This document shows, piece after piece, positions 1 through 6,801 of a stretch of 10,395 bases of DNA. The notes below the pieces were generated by a model. The model had not been told where the DNA came from. It did no database searches and was given only the letters and a program-made list of their open reading frames with translations. This DNA is from Gammaproteobacteria bacterium (GTDB lineage Bacteria > Pseudomonadota > Gammaproteobacteria > DSM-16500). The number at the start of each line of letters is the position of its first letter. The stretch's first letter is position 1. Location: the NCBI GenBank assembly GCA_009885665.1, contig VFKI01000049.1, positions 1 to 10,395 on the forward strand, given 5' to 3'. Both the position numbers and the translations under genes were made by a program.

Positions 1-20
1 CAATATATATGGTTTTCATT

Positions 21-51
21 GGATCCGACATTCCAAGGATCCGTCTTTTTT
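21..51 (+). terminator. Rho-independent terminator-like hairpin 1
   Basis: GGATCC at 21-26 pairs with GGATCC at 37-42 around a 10-nt loop. It is followed by GTC and six T residues (46-51). Stem plus T tract is the classic intrinsic terminator layout, read rightward, and would serve a gene ending left of the window. The stem is only 6 bp, so strength is uncertain. Confidence 0.45.
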
Positions 52-104
52 GATAACGCTTCGTTAAATAAGTATACGAGTATCCGCCCGCCCGCCACTA
101 AGCG

Positions 105-130
105 TGATAGTGTGTACTATCAGTCTTTTT
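105..130 (+). terminator. Rho-independent terminator-like hairpin 2
   Basis: TGATAGT (105-111) pairs perfectly with ACTATCA (116-122) around the loop GTGT. It is followed by GTC and five T residues (126-130). The orientation is rightward; read leftward the hairpin has no T tract. The spacer and tract (GTCTTTTT) are the same as after hairpin 1, so the two form a tandem pair. The A/T-rich stem suggests a modest terminator. Confidence 0.5.
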
Positions 131-184
131 GCCGGCACGCGAATTCTCGTCCAAAATGCGCCATTATCCTGCATAACTCAAAAA

Positions 185-1555
185 TCATGCACAAACTGCC
201 ACCATCCGCACGGCATTAAACTCGGGCTCAGCTGCTGCTAATTTAGGATGTCGGCGTTTTTCAGTAAACATCGAAGCATATCCAATAGCCTGCTTGCTTG
301 CCTTTAGTGGTTTAACTATATTCTGATTGTCTTCGGAGCGTTGACATGGCGCGAGAGAAATATCGACAGCCTGCTTTGCTGCTTTCCGTATTTCACATAT
401 ATTCTGACTGTTGGAACAATCATCTGCATAGAGTTTGCTTGCAATATTACGCGTGGTGCACTGCGCACTTGCACTGGCCAGAGATGGCTTATTTTTATTT
501 GCTGAACTGCAAGCATCCACTATAGGCGACTTAGGAAAAGACATTAATTCTATTTTCGATGATTTTTTCGGTTTCTCTTTTTGCCTATCCCACGCAGCGC
601 CAATACGGTTGCCTAATCCGCCCCATATGCTCGGCCCTGACATGAGGCACGTGATTACACCAAACCAAAGCGGCACCCCTAAAACAGCACCAAAGCCAGT
701 CGTTGTCAACGCGACCGCAGCGGCGATGCCAAATACTGCGCCTAAGCTGATCCCATACACCGTCCAACGTTTTTCGCAGGTATCTAGTAAACGTTTTGCA
801 CGCGGTGAACGGTTGGCAGGTGCTTTATGTAGCACGGTGCGATTTCTTAAAAAATAATCAAAACAACGGCCAATGTATCCACCGGCAGAAGCACCGCTGC
901 CCATCGTACCGAGTAAAAAAAAGCTCACGCCCAGCCAAGCAGGCGCTGCCCCACCAAATGTGAGCGCGGATGTTGCGCCGATGATTGCGGTCACTGCGAT
1001 TGCTAAAATCAAGCCTACACTGGCGCCGCCGATCACACCCAGCATATAGTTAATGTTGGGATGACGAAAAAATGTATTTTTTTTACTTTGTGCATTGTTA
1101 TATATCTCACCCGTGCGGCTACACAAACCGGTCAACCCTGCCAAGATACCGAAAAACTCAGTGATTCCAGATATGCCCGGGGCAATGGCATGACATGCCG
1201 CCATGGTAAGGGTGAAGGCCAACGCGAGGCCAATCCCCATCACTGAACCGTAGAACTGACCGTTATTGGTTTTGGCGTTAGGATTTTTATGTTTGCGGCG
1301 CCACCACTGTTCACGACGTAACCAGTGCCACAGTGTAATTTCACCTGTTAGGCAGTCAACAGCCCTGAATGTGTAGCCCATTGCGGCTACCCCATGGCTG
1401 ACGCCGAGTATGATATTACTGCCGTTTAGCACGCCTAGCAGCCACGTGGGTAAGGGCAGATCGCCTAAACCGTGCAGCAATATCATCGCGATGCTGTAAG
1501 CGATCATCAGGCCACTGGTGGCAAGAATACTTAATGAATAATTGTTATGTCGCAT
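185..1555 (-). CDS. Polytopic membrane protein with four two-helix repeats and a soluble tail
   Basis: I do not recognise a named family. The 456-residue protein has about eight hydrophobic segments, near residues 8-28, 38-60, 103-125, 128-145, 171-198, 205-228, 266-290 and 293-315. These form four related two-helix units. Each ends in a similar motif: YTFRAVD (61-67), RTGEIYN (147-153), YIGRCFD (227-233) and RIGAAWD (317-323), spaced 80-90 residues apart. The helices are rich in small residues, with many G-x-x-x-G patterns. Residues 324-456 form a hydrophilic tail rich in Lys, Ser and Ala, in which QNI-x3-(R/L)KA(A/S)KQA occurs twice, 27 residues apart. No signal peptidase site is evident; the first segment probably acts as a signal anchor. 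The ATG at 1555 is the first Met and has only a weak AGG about 13 nt upstream. The gene is transcribed divergently from the xylose operon and may share control DNA with it. Transport, envelope and secreted-effector roles are all open. Confidence 0.75.
   Translation of the reverse strand: MRHNNYSLSILATSGLMIAYSIAMILLHGLGDLPLPTWLLGVLNGSNIILGVSHGVAAMGYTFRAVDCLTGEITLWHWLRREQWWRRKHKNPNAKTNNGQFYGSVMGIGLALAFTLTMAACHAIAPGISGITEFFGILAGLTGLCSRTGEIYNNAQSKKNTFFRHPNINYMLGVIGGASVGLILAIAVTAIIGATSALTFGGAAPAWLGVSFFLLGTMGSGASAGGYIGRCFDYFLRNRTVLHKAPANRSPRAKRLLDTCEKRWTVYGISLGAVFGIAAAVALTTTGFGAVLGVPLWFGVITCLMSGPSIWGGLGNRIGAAWDRQKEKPKKSSKIELMSFPKSPIVDACSSANKNKPSLASASAQCTTRNIASKLYADDCSNSQNICEIRKAAKQAVDISLAPCQRSEDNQNIVKPLKASKQAIGYASMFTEKRRHPKLAAAEPEFNAVRMVAVCA
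287..412. repeat. Two imperfect ~45-bp copies, 81 bp apart, in the membrane protein tail
   Basis: Copies start at 287 and 368 (both AGCCTGCTT...) and end near 331 and 412 with TATATTCTGATTGT and TATATTCTGACTGT. The 81-bp period equals 27 codons and matches the duplicated protein motif QNI-x3-(R/L)KA(A/S)KQA at residues 384-396 and 411-423. No third copy is visible at 449. This looks like an in-frame duplication that has since diverged. Confidence 0.65.
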
Positions 1556-1633
1556 AATTTATTTATACCTATTACAAAAGATAAGGTAAGGGAACTGAGT
1601 ACGCAGCACACTGCTCTCTACATTTTATGGCGC

Positions 1634-1641
1634 AAACGTTT
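1634..1641. promoter_or_regulatory. Possible LacI/PurR-family operator core
   Basis: AAACGTTT lies in the context GCAAACGTTTTAA. LacI/GalR-family repressors (PurR, CcpA, CytR) bind palindromes with a central CG of the type AANCGNTT, and GCAAACGTTTT is close to the left two-thirds of a PurR box. The outer bases here are not symmetric. It sits about 50 bp upstream of the rightward -35 box. Eight-base palindromes are common by chance, so this is a candidate only. Confidence 0.3.
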
Positions 1642-1687
1642 TAATAGATGGTAATGGGTGAATATGACGATTTAATGACTTTTTTGA

Positions 1688-1716
1688 TTGACTTTACCTT
1701 ATTCACTACCTATCTT
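1688..1716 (+). promoter_or_regulatory. Sigma70-type promoter of the xylose operon
   Basis: TTGACT (1688-1693) and TATCTT (1711-1716) are separated by 17 bases, the optimal spacing. They match the TTGACA/TATAAT consensus at 5 and 4 positions. Transcription would start near 1723, giving a leader of about 28 nt that contains AGGAG (1740-1744), 6 nt before the ATG at 1751. This is the best promoter match in the region. Confidence 0.6.
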
Positions 1717-1750
1717 TGTTTTCTAGCGTTCTTACTCACAGGAGTCACAC

Positions 1751-3184
1751 ATGTCTTTAGCTGACGCAAATTCAGCCAAATCCACTTACTTCATTGTGAT
1801 GGCCATTATTGCCGCTATTGCCGGCATCTTATTTGGTTATGACACCGGCGTAGTATCCGGCGCCATTCTGTTCATCCGTGACAGCTTCCATTTATCCCCC
1901 CAAGCCAACGGCTTAGTTGTAAGTGCTGTATTATTTGGCGCGTTGCTCGGTGCATTGGGCAGCGGCCGGCTGGCCGATCGTTTTGGCCGCAAGCGTCTGT
2001 TGTTAGCGGATTCGCTTATTTTTATTGCGGGCACCCTGCTCACTGCCGTAGGCGCTACCATTCCCATCATTATCATCGGCCGCATCATTGTCGGTATAGC
2101 CATTGGTGTCGCATCCTATGTGGCGCCACTTTATATTTCGGAAGTTTCGCCTACCCGATATCGCGGTGCGCTGGTTTCGCTCAATCAGCTGGCCATTACG
2201 GTTGGCATTTTATTATCTTATCTGGTTGATTATTATTTTGCCCCGCTGGGTGAATGGCGTTGGATGTTTGCGGTGGGCGCCCTACCAGCAGTTATTTTTT
2301 TATTAGGGCTGCTCTATTTGCCAGACAGTCCGCGTTGGTTTGTGGCGTCAGGCAAGCCCGCTGCTGCGCTTCAAGTGTTACAACGCATTTACGCTGATCA
2401 TGCATTGGCAACGAGAGAGTTTAATGCAATTCGTGCCAGTGTCTGTCGTGAAAAAAGTCATCAGGCGGGTAGCTGGCGTTTATTGTTTTCGGCGACGATT
2501 CGCCCCACGCTTATGGTAGGCATAGGTCTTGCCATTTTGCAACAAGTCACTGGCATTAACACGATTATTTATTATGCACCGACCATTTTTGGTATGGCAG
2601 GTTTTCAGAGTGCGACCACGGCAATTCTTGCCACGATGGGTGTTGGCGTCGTGTTTTTTTTGTTTACTATTTTTGCTTTACCATTGATTGATACGTTGGG
2701 GCGTCGACCCTTGTTATTGGCGGGTTTAGCAGGTATGGCGTTAAGTTTATTTACTTTGAGCTATGTTTTTTTGCCAGGGGTACATACGGCGGGAATGAAA
2801 TGGGCGGCGTTAGCCGCCATGTTAGTGTTCATTGCTTGTTTTGCTTTTAGTTTAGGCCCTATCATGTGGCTGATGATTTCTGAAATTTATCCTTTGCGTG
2901 TCCGTGGCCTCGGTTCCAGTCTAGCCACTGCCAGTAACTGGGGCAGCAACATGGTCGTTGCGCTGACGTTTTTAACTTTGGTGCAAGTGTGTGGCGTGAG
3001 CATAACGTTTGCCCTATATGGTGCAATTGGTATGCTGGGCATGTTATTCATTTATTATTACGTGCCAGAAACCAAGGGTGTGTCATTAGAACAAATTGAA
3101 GCGCATCTCGAAACAGGTTTAGCATTCAGTCAATTGGGTCGTCAACAATTGAGTCATCAAGCAGCCCTCACGCAGGAACTTTAA
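1751..3184 (+). CDS. MFS sugar porter, probable xylose/H+ symporter
   Basis: This 477-residue, 12-helix member of the major facilitator sugar-porter family imports a pentose or hexose across the inner membrane, probably with protons. Family signatures: GYDTGVVSGA (29-38), GRLADRFGRK (72-81, helix 2-3 loop), PDSPRW (191-196), QQVTGIN with sugar-contacting glutamines 264-265 and N270, GRRP (317-320), the SEIYP-RVRG loop (377-386) and PETKG (439-443). Gln146 in LNQLAITVG corresponds to the conserved helix 5 glutamine. The segment ATASNWGSNMVVALTFLTL (391-409) reads more like GalP/AraE than E. coli XylE, so xylose specificity rests mainly on position as first gene before xylB and xylA. Start: ATG with strong AGGAG 6 nt upstream. 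The length is normal for the family. It ends 6 bases before xylB. Confidence 0.92.
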   Translation: MSLADANSAKSTYFIVMAIIAAIAGILFGYDTGVVSGAILFIRDSFHLSPQANGLVVSAVLFGALLGALGSGRLADRFGRKRLLLADSLIFIAGTLLTAVGATIPIIIIGRIIVGIAIGVASYVAPLYISEVSPTRYRGALVSLNQLAITVGILLSYLVDYYFAPLGEWRWMFAVGALPAVIFLLGLLYLPDSPRWFVASGKPAAALQVLQRIYADHALATREFNAIRASVCREKSHQAGSWRLLFSATIRPTLMVGIGLAILQQVTGINTIIYYAPTIFGMAGFQSATTAILATMGVGVVFFLFTIFALPLIDTLGRRPLLLAGLAGMALSLFTLSYVFLPGVHTAGMKWAALAAMLVFIACFAFSLGPIMWLMISEIYPLRVRGLGSSLATASNWGSNMVVALTFLTLVQVCGVSITFALYGAIGMLGMLFIYYYVPETKGVSLEQIEAHLETGLAFSQLGRQQLSHQAALTQEL

Positions 3185-3190
3185 TATAAT

Positions 3191-4672
3191 ATGTGTTATT
3201 TAGGTATTGATCTTGGCACATCCGGCGTTAAAGTCGTACTGATGAATGCGCAGCATACAGTACTGGCAGAAGCCGCTTCACCGCTTACTGTCTCACGCCC
3301 ACATCCTTTATGGTCAGAGCAGCATCCCCATGATTGGTGGGCGGCATTAGAAAACGCCGCTGCCACATTAAAGGAAAATTTTCCCCGTGAATTTGCCGCT
3401 ATCCGTGCAATTGGCTTATCGGGTCAGCAGCATGGCGCAGTATTATTAGACAATCAACAGCGCGTTTTGCGGCCTGCCATTTTATGGAATGACGGGCGTG
3501 CATTTGCAGAATGTCGCGAATTAGCTGAGCGGGTGCCGGCATATGCTGATATTACCGGCAATTTAATTATGCCAGGCTTTACTGCGCCTAAATTACGCTG
3601 GGTGGCACAGCACGAAGCGCATATTTTCCAGCAAATTGATAAGGTTTTATTACCTAAGGATTATTTGCGGCTACGTTTATGTGGCGAGAGGATCAGTGAC
3701 ATGTCTGATGCCGCTGGAACCAGTTGGCTGAATGTCGCTGAACGTGACTGGTCAGATGACATGTTAGCAGCGTGCGATTTGACGCGTGCACATATGCCCT
3801 CACTGGTGGAAGGCAATGCCGTCACTGGCACACTCAATCGAGAAATAGCTGAACGTTGGGGGCTCTCCCCTGCTACCCAGATTGTGGGCGGCGCGGGGGA
3901 TAATGCGGCGAGCGCCATCAGCATGAATGTTATCCGTGAAGGCAGTGCATTCTTGTCACTCGGCACCTCTGGGGTATTTTTTGTATCGAGTAAAAAATAT
4001 CGTGCTAATCCTGCCGGCGCGGTACATACTTTTTGTCATTGTGTGCCCATGCATTGGCATCATATGTCGGTGCACTTGAGCGCAACGGCGTGTTTGGATT
4101 GGTGTCGTGACATATGGCAAGAAAAAAATATGGCGGGTTTACTTAAGGAAGTTGAGCAGCATACGGTTGCCAATCCTGATTTAATTTTTTTACCGTATTT
4201 ATCAGGTGAACGTACGCCGCATAACAACCCACATGCTAAGGGCGCTTTTTTCGGCATGACACATAAAACGACGCGTGCCGATTTATTACGCGCTGTTTTA
4301 GAGGGTGTCACATTTGCATTTGCTGACGGTCAGGCATCGATGCAAGCTGCGGATATAGCGATTGGCGAAGTCAGCGTCACCGGCGGCGGTGCGCAAAATC
4401 ATTTTTGGGGACAAATGTTGGCCAGCACATTGAATCGTCCATTGGTTTACCGTCAGCATCGTTCTGTCGGTGCAGCGCTGGGCGCTGCGCGACTGGCGTG
4501 GTTGGCGCTTCACCCATGTGATCCAGACAGTGCGTTTGCGTTGCCGGCAATTGAAAATACATTTCAGCCGGATGCTGCGCAAGTTGAATTTTATCAGCGT
4601 AAGCAAAAATTATTCCAAAATCTTTATCAAAACACACATTCACTTTTCACTCACTCACTTCTTACTCACTGA
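3191..4672 (+). CDS. xylB: Xylulokinase
   Basis: Phosphorylates D-xylulose with ATP to D-xylulose-5-phosphate, the entry to the pentose phosphate pathway, in the cytoplasm. It is an FGGY-family kinase of 493 residues (E. coli XylB 484) and very similar to the enterobacterial enzyme. The N-terminal nucleotide-binding strand is YLGIDLGTSGVKVVLM (3-18, Asp7). Other motifs are SGQQHG (77-82, where E. coli has GQMHG), RPAILWNDGR (94-103), DAAGTSWLNVAERDWSD (173-189), GGAGDNAA with catalytic Asp237, SLGTSG, LPYLSGERTPHNNP and GGGAQNHFWGQML. The ATG lies 6 nt after the porter stop; its AGGAA (3174-3178) is inside the end of the porter gene, 12 nt away. The C-terminus carries a short extra tail, HSLFTHSLLTH, encoded by a 15-bp duplication. 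Confidence 0.96.
   Translation: MCYLGIDLGTSGVKVVLMNAQHTVLAEAASPLTVSRPHPLWSEQHPHDWWAALENAAATLKENFPREFAAIRAIGLSGQQHGAVLLDNQQRVLRPAILWNDGRAFAECRELAERVPAYADITGNLIMPGFTAPKLRWVAQHEAHIFQQIDKVLLPKDYLRLRLCGERISDMSDAAGTSWLNVAERDWSDDMLAACDLTRAHMPSLVEGNAVTGTLNREIAERWGLSPATQIVGGAGDNAASAISMNVIREGSAFLSLGTSGVFFVSSKKYRANPAGAVHTFCHCVPMHWHHMSVHLSATACLDWCRDIWQEKNMAGLLKEVEQHTVANPDLIFLPYLSGERTPHNNPHAKGAFFGMTHKTTRADLLRAVLEGVTFAFADGQASMQAADIAIGEVSVTGGGAQNHFWGQMLASTLNRPLVYRQHRSVGAALGAARLAWLALHPCDPDSAFALPAIENTFQPDAAQVEFYQRKQKLFQNLYQNTHSLFTHSLLTH
4637..4666 (+). repeat. 15-bp tandem duplication at the 3' end of xylB
   Basis: Two adjacent copies (4637-4651 and 4652-4666) match at 12 of 15 bases and encode HSLFT and HSLLT, followed by a final His and the stop. 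They form the tail that extends beyond the usual end of XylB. The repeat lies just before the xylA ribosome binding site. Confidence 0.6.
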
Positions 4673-4679
4673 GGTTTTT

Positions 4680-5996
4680 ATGCAATCATTTTTTAGTGAC
4701 ATTGAGCCAATTCGTTTTTCTGCGAATACGGATAATGCATTACATTATCGTTACTATGATCCAACACGTAAAATTCTCGGTAAAACAATGGAAGAACATT
4801 TACGTATTGGTGTATGTTTTTGGCATACGTTTTGCTGGAGTGGTAGCGATATTTTTGGTGAATCCACTTTTACGCATCCTTGGCATCACACGACAACTGA
4901 CCCGATGCAACAAGCAACGCTACGTGCAGCGGCAGCATTTGAATTTGTTGAAAAACTGGGACTGAAATATTACACCTTTCATGATCGTGATGTTGCGCCG
5001 GATGGTCGTAATTTACGTGAAACGCAGGACAACCTCAGTCGAATTGTCGATCTCATGGCGGGTCATATGCAGCGCACAGGCGCCAAGTTATTGTGGGGCA
5101 CGGCGAATTTAACCCATCACAAGCGTTATATGGCCGGCGCAGCAACCAATCCTAATCCAGAAATTTTCTCACATGCTGTTGCGCAAGTTAAACATTGTCT
5201 TGATATGACGCAGAAATTGCAGGGTGAAAATTATGTGTTATGGGGGGGTCGTGAAGGGTATGACACATTATTGAATACTGATTTATCTAAAGAAATGGAT
5301 CAAATGGGTCGTTTTTTGACTATGCTGGTGGATTACAAACACAAAATTGGTTTTAAAGGCACATTGTTAATCGAGCCAAAACCGTGTGAACCGAGTAAAC
5401 ATCAATATGATTTTGACACGGCGACTGTATTTGCATTCTTGCAAAAATATGGTTTGGAGAAAGAATTCCGCGTCAATATTGAAGCCAATCATGCAACGTT
5501 GGCGGGTCATTCGTTTGCGCATGAAGTGGCGTATGCTTTTGCGGCTAATGTATTTGGCAGTATCGATGCCAACCAAGGTGATCCGCAATTGGGTTGGGAT
5601 ACAGATCAATTCCCCACTCGATTGGATGAAATTGCGCAGGTGATGTATTTAATCTTGCAGCATGGTGGTTTCACCACAGGCGGTTTTAATCTAGATACTA
5701 AATTACGTCGTCAGAGCACAGAAATTTCTGATTTGTTTTATGGTCATATCAGCGGCATTGATGGTTTGGCGCGTGGTTTAATTATTGCTGCACAAATATT
5801 GGAAAAAGGTGTCCTGCAAAAATTTACTGAGCAGCGTTATCAGCAGTGGCAAACGCCTTATGGCAAAGATATTCTGGCGGGTAAAATGGATTTTGAAAAA
5901 ATTGCAGCGCATGTATTGCAGCACGATAAAGAGCCGCAGCTTACTTCAGGCCGTCAAGAAATGCTGGAAACTATGTTTGGTCGAGAATTGGTATGA
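4680..5996 (+). CDS. xylA: Xylose isomerase
   Basis: Interconverts D-xylose and D-xylulose; a cytoplasmic, metal-dependent TIM-barrel enzyme. The 438-residue product is the large (class II) form and keeps the numbering of E. coli XylA (440 residues). It has the catalytic pair His101/Asp104 (HDRDVAPDG), metal ligands Glu232, Glu268, His271, Asp296, Asp307, Asp309 and Asp339, and Lys234 in EPKP. Other signatures are WHTFCWSGSDIFG (48-60), LWGGREGY (187-194), IDANQGDPQLGWDTDQFPT (295-313) and RRQSTEISDLFYGHI. An upstream ATG at 4470 is in frame but would lie wholly inside xylB and add 70 unrelated residues. The ATG at 4680 has GAGG (4671-4674) 5 nt upstream, overlapping the xylB stop, so coupling to xylB is likely. 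The last bases form ATGA with the phhA start. Confidence 0.97.
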   Translation: MQSFFSDIEPIRFSANTDNALHYRYYDPTRKILGKTMEEHLRIGVCFWHTFCWSGSDIFGESTFTHPWHHTTTDPMQQATLRAAAAFEFVEKLGLKYYTFHDRDVAPDGRNLRETQDNLSRIVDLMAGHMQRTGAKLLWGTANLTHHKRYMAGAATNPNPEIFSHAVAQVKHCLDMTQKLQGENYVLWGGREGYDTLLNTDLSKEMDQMGRFLTMLVDYKHKIGFKGTLLIEPKPCEPSKHQYDFDTATVFAFLQKYGLEKEFRVNIEANHATLAGHSFAHEVAYAFAANVFGSIDANQGDPQLGWDTDQFPTRLDEIAQVMYLILQHGGFTTGGFNLDTKLRRQSTEISDLFYGHISGIDGLARGLIIAAQILEKGVLQKFTEQRYQQWQTPYGKDILAGKMDFEKIAAHVLQHDKEPQLTSGRQEMLETMFGRELV

Positions 5997-6778
5997 AATA
6001 CGATACCTCATCCTATGTTTCACATACTGTAGATGCCGCGGGTAATGCGGCTTATACAGCCGAAGAAAATGCTGTATGGCAAACATTATATGATCGTCAA
6101 ACCGCTATCATTAAAAACCGTGGTTGTGATGAATACCTAGCAGGCTTACACACCTTAAACCTACCGACGGATCGTGTGCCGCAATGCCGTGAAGTGTCAC
6201 GTGTCCTGACAGAGGCTTCCGGCTGGTCGTTACAGCCGGTACCTGCGCTCATTCCATTTGAGGAATTTTTTCGATTGTTGGCTAATCGAAAATTTCCGGC
6301 GGCAACTTTTATTCGTCGCATGGCCGATTTGGATTATATTAAAGAACCTGACGTATTTCATGAGATTTTTGGTCACTGTCCGTTAATCACGCTGCCAAAA
6401 TATGCTGCATTTATGCAGCATTATGGTGAGTTGGGGTTAGCCGCTTCTCCAAAAGAGCGGGTGTTATTGGCGCGCTTGTTTTGGTTTACCGTTGAATTTG
6501 GTCTAATCAATACTGCAGCGGGCATAAGGGCATATGGTGGTGGCATTCTTTCTTCTATCAGTGAAACGGTGTATGCGTTAGAAAGTGATATACCGCAGCG
6601 CATACCATTTGATTTAATGACATGCTTGACTACGCCCTATCGTATTGATGTCATTCAACCGATTTATTTTGTGCTGGATAATTTTACGCAAATGTATGAA
6701 TTGGTTGAAATAGATTTAATGGCAGCCGTACGTGAAGCGCAGAACTTAGATATGTCAGGGCCGAATTCGGCGTGTTAA
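5993..6778 (+). CDS. phhA: Phenylalanine-4-hydroxylase
   Basis: Hydroxylates L-phenylalanine to L-tyrosine with O2 and a tetrahydropterin at a non-haem iron centre. At 261 residues it is the compact bacterial, catalytic-domain-only form (Pseudomonas PhhA 262). The iron facial triad is visible: His123 and His128 in FHEIFGHCPLI and Glu168 in FWFTVEFGL. Other family segments are PALIPFEEFF (84-93), ATFIRRMADLDYIKEPD (104-120), YGGGILSSISETVYAL (181-196) and TPYRIDVIQPIYFVL (214-228). The start overlaps the xylA stop as ATGA, and there is no strong ribosome binding site, which suggests translational coupling to xylA. phhB follows after 23 bases, so hydroxylation and pterin recycling are co-encoded. 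No dihydropteridine reductase and no tyrosine-catabolic or homogentisate genes are in the window. In Legionella PhhA supports tyrosine and pyomelanin formation; whether that applies here is unknown. Confidence 0.96.
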   Translation: MKYDTSSYVSHTVDAAGNAAYTAEENAVWQTLYDRQTAIIKNRGCDEYLAGLHTLNLPTDRVPQCREVSRVLTEASGWSLQPVPALIPFEEFFRLLANRKFPAATFIRRMADLDYIKEPDVFHEIFGHCPLITLPKYAAFMQHYGELGLAASPKERVLLARLFWFTVEFGLINTAAGIRAYGGGILSSISETVYALESDIPQRIPFDLMTCLTTPYRIDVIQPIYFVLDNFTQMYELVEIDLMAAVREAQNLDMSGPNSAC

Positions 6779-6801
6779 TTGGTTTAGAGGAAGCTTGTCA
6801 T

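Larger units (their letters stand above)
1..184. other. Non-coding region with two rightward terminators
   Basis: This stretch lies beyond the 3' end of the minus-strand membrane protein gene. It holds two hairpins, each followed by GTC and then a T run, listed separately. It also has a small inverted repeat TAACG-CTT-CGTTA (54-66), a C-rich CGCCCGCCCGCC stretch near 87-98 and the palindrome TGCCGGCA (130-137). The only long open frame (19-219) looks spurious: it runs through both hairpins, has low-complexity coding character and resembles no family I know. I see no T-run terminator in the leftward direction for the membrane protein gene. Confidence 0.6.
1556..1750. promoter_or_regulatory. 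Divergent intergenic control region
   Basis: This 195-base region separates the start of the leftward membrane protein gene from the start of the rightward xylose operon. It contains the rightward promoter (1688-1716), an AAACGTTT palindrome (1634-1641) and a 9-bp inverted repeat, ATAAGGTAA (1581-1589) with TTACCTTAT (1694-1702). The right repeat arm starts inside the promoter spacer, just after the -35 box. For the leftward gene, an A/T-rich TATAAA lies only 6 nt before the ATG. That would give an almost leaderless transcript, so the true leftward promoter is uncertain. No regulator gene (xylR, AraC- or ROK-type) is present in the window. Confidence 0.6.

Noticed and set aside
19..219. 66-codon rightward open frame at the left edge
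   Set aside because: It runs through both terminator-like hairpins, overlaps the 3' end of the membrane protein gene, and its product resembles no family I know.
1556..1585. TATAAA close to the membrane protein start as a leftward promoter
   Set aside because: It is only 6 nt from the ATG and has no good -35 box, so it is not called as a feature.
3661..3966. Antisense open frame of 101 codons within xylB
   Set aside because: It is a shadow of a strongly conserved kinase gene with no own start signals. The same applies to the other antisense frames in xylB, xylA, phhA and the permease.
4470..4679. Upstream in-frame extension of xylA (70 residues)
   Set aside because: It lies wholly inside xylB and has no ribosome binding site. 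The 438-residue form from 4680 matches the family start and keeps E. coli numbering of the active-site residues.
6772..6801. GTG start for phhB
   Set aside because: It overlaps the end of phhA and lacks a ribosome binding site; AGAGGAAG lies 8 nt before the ATG at 6802.
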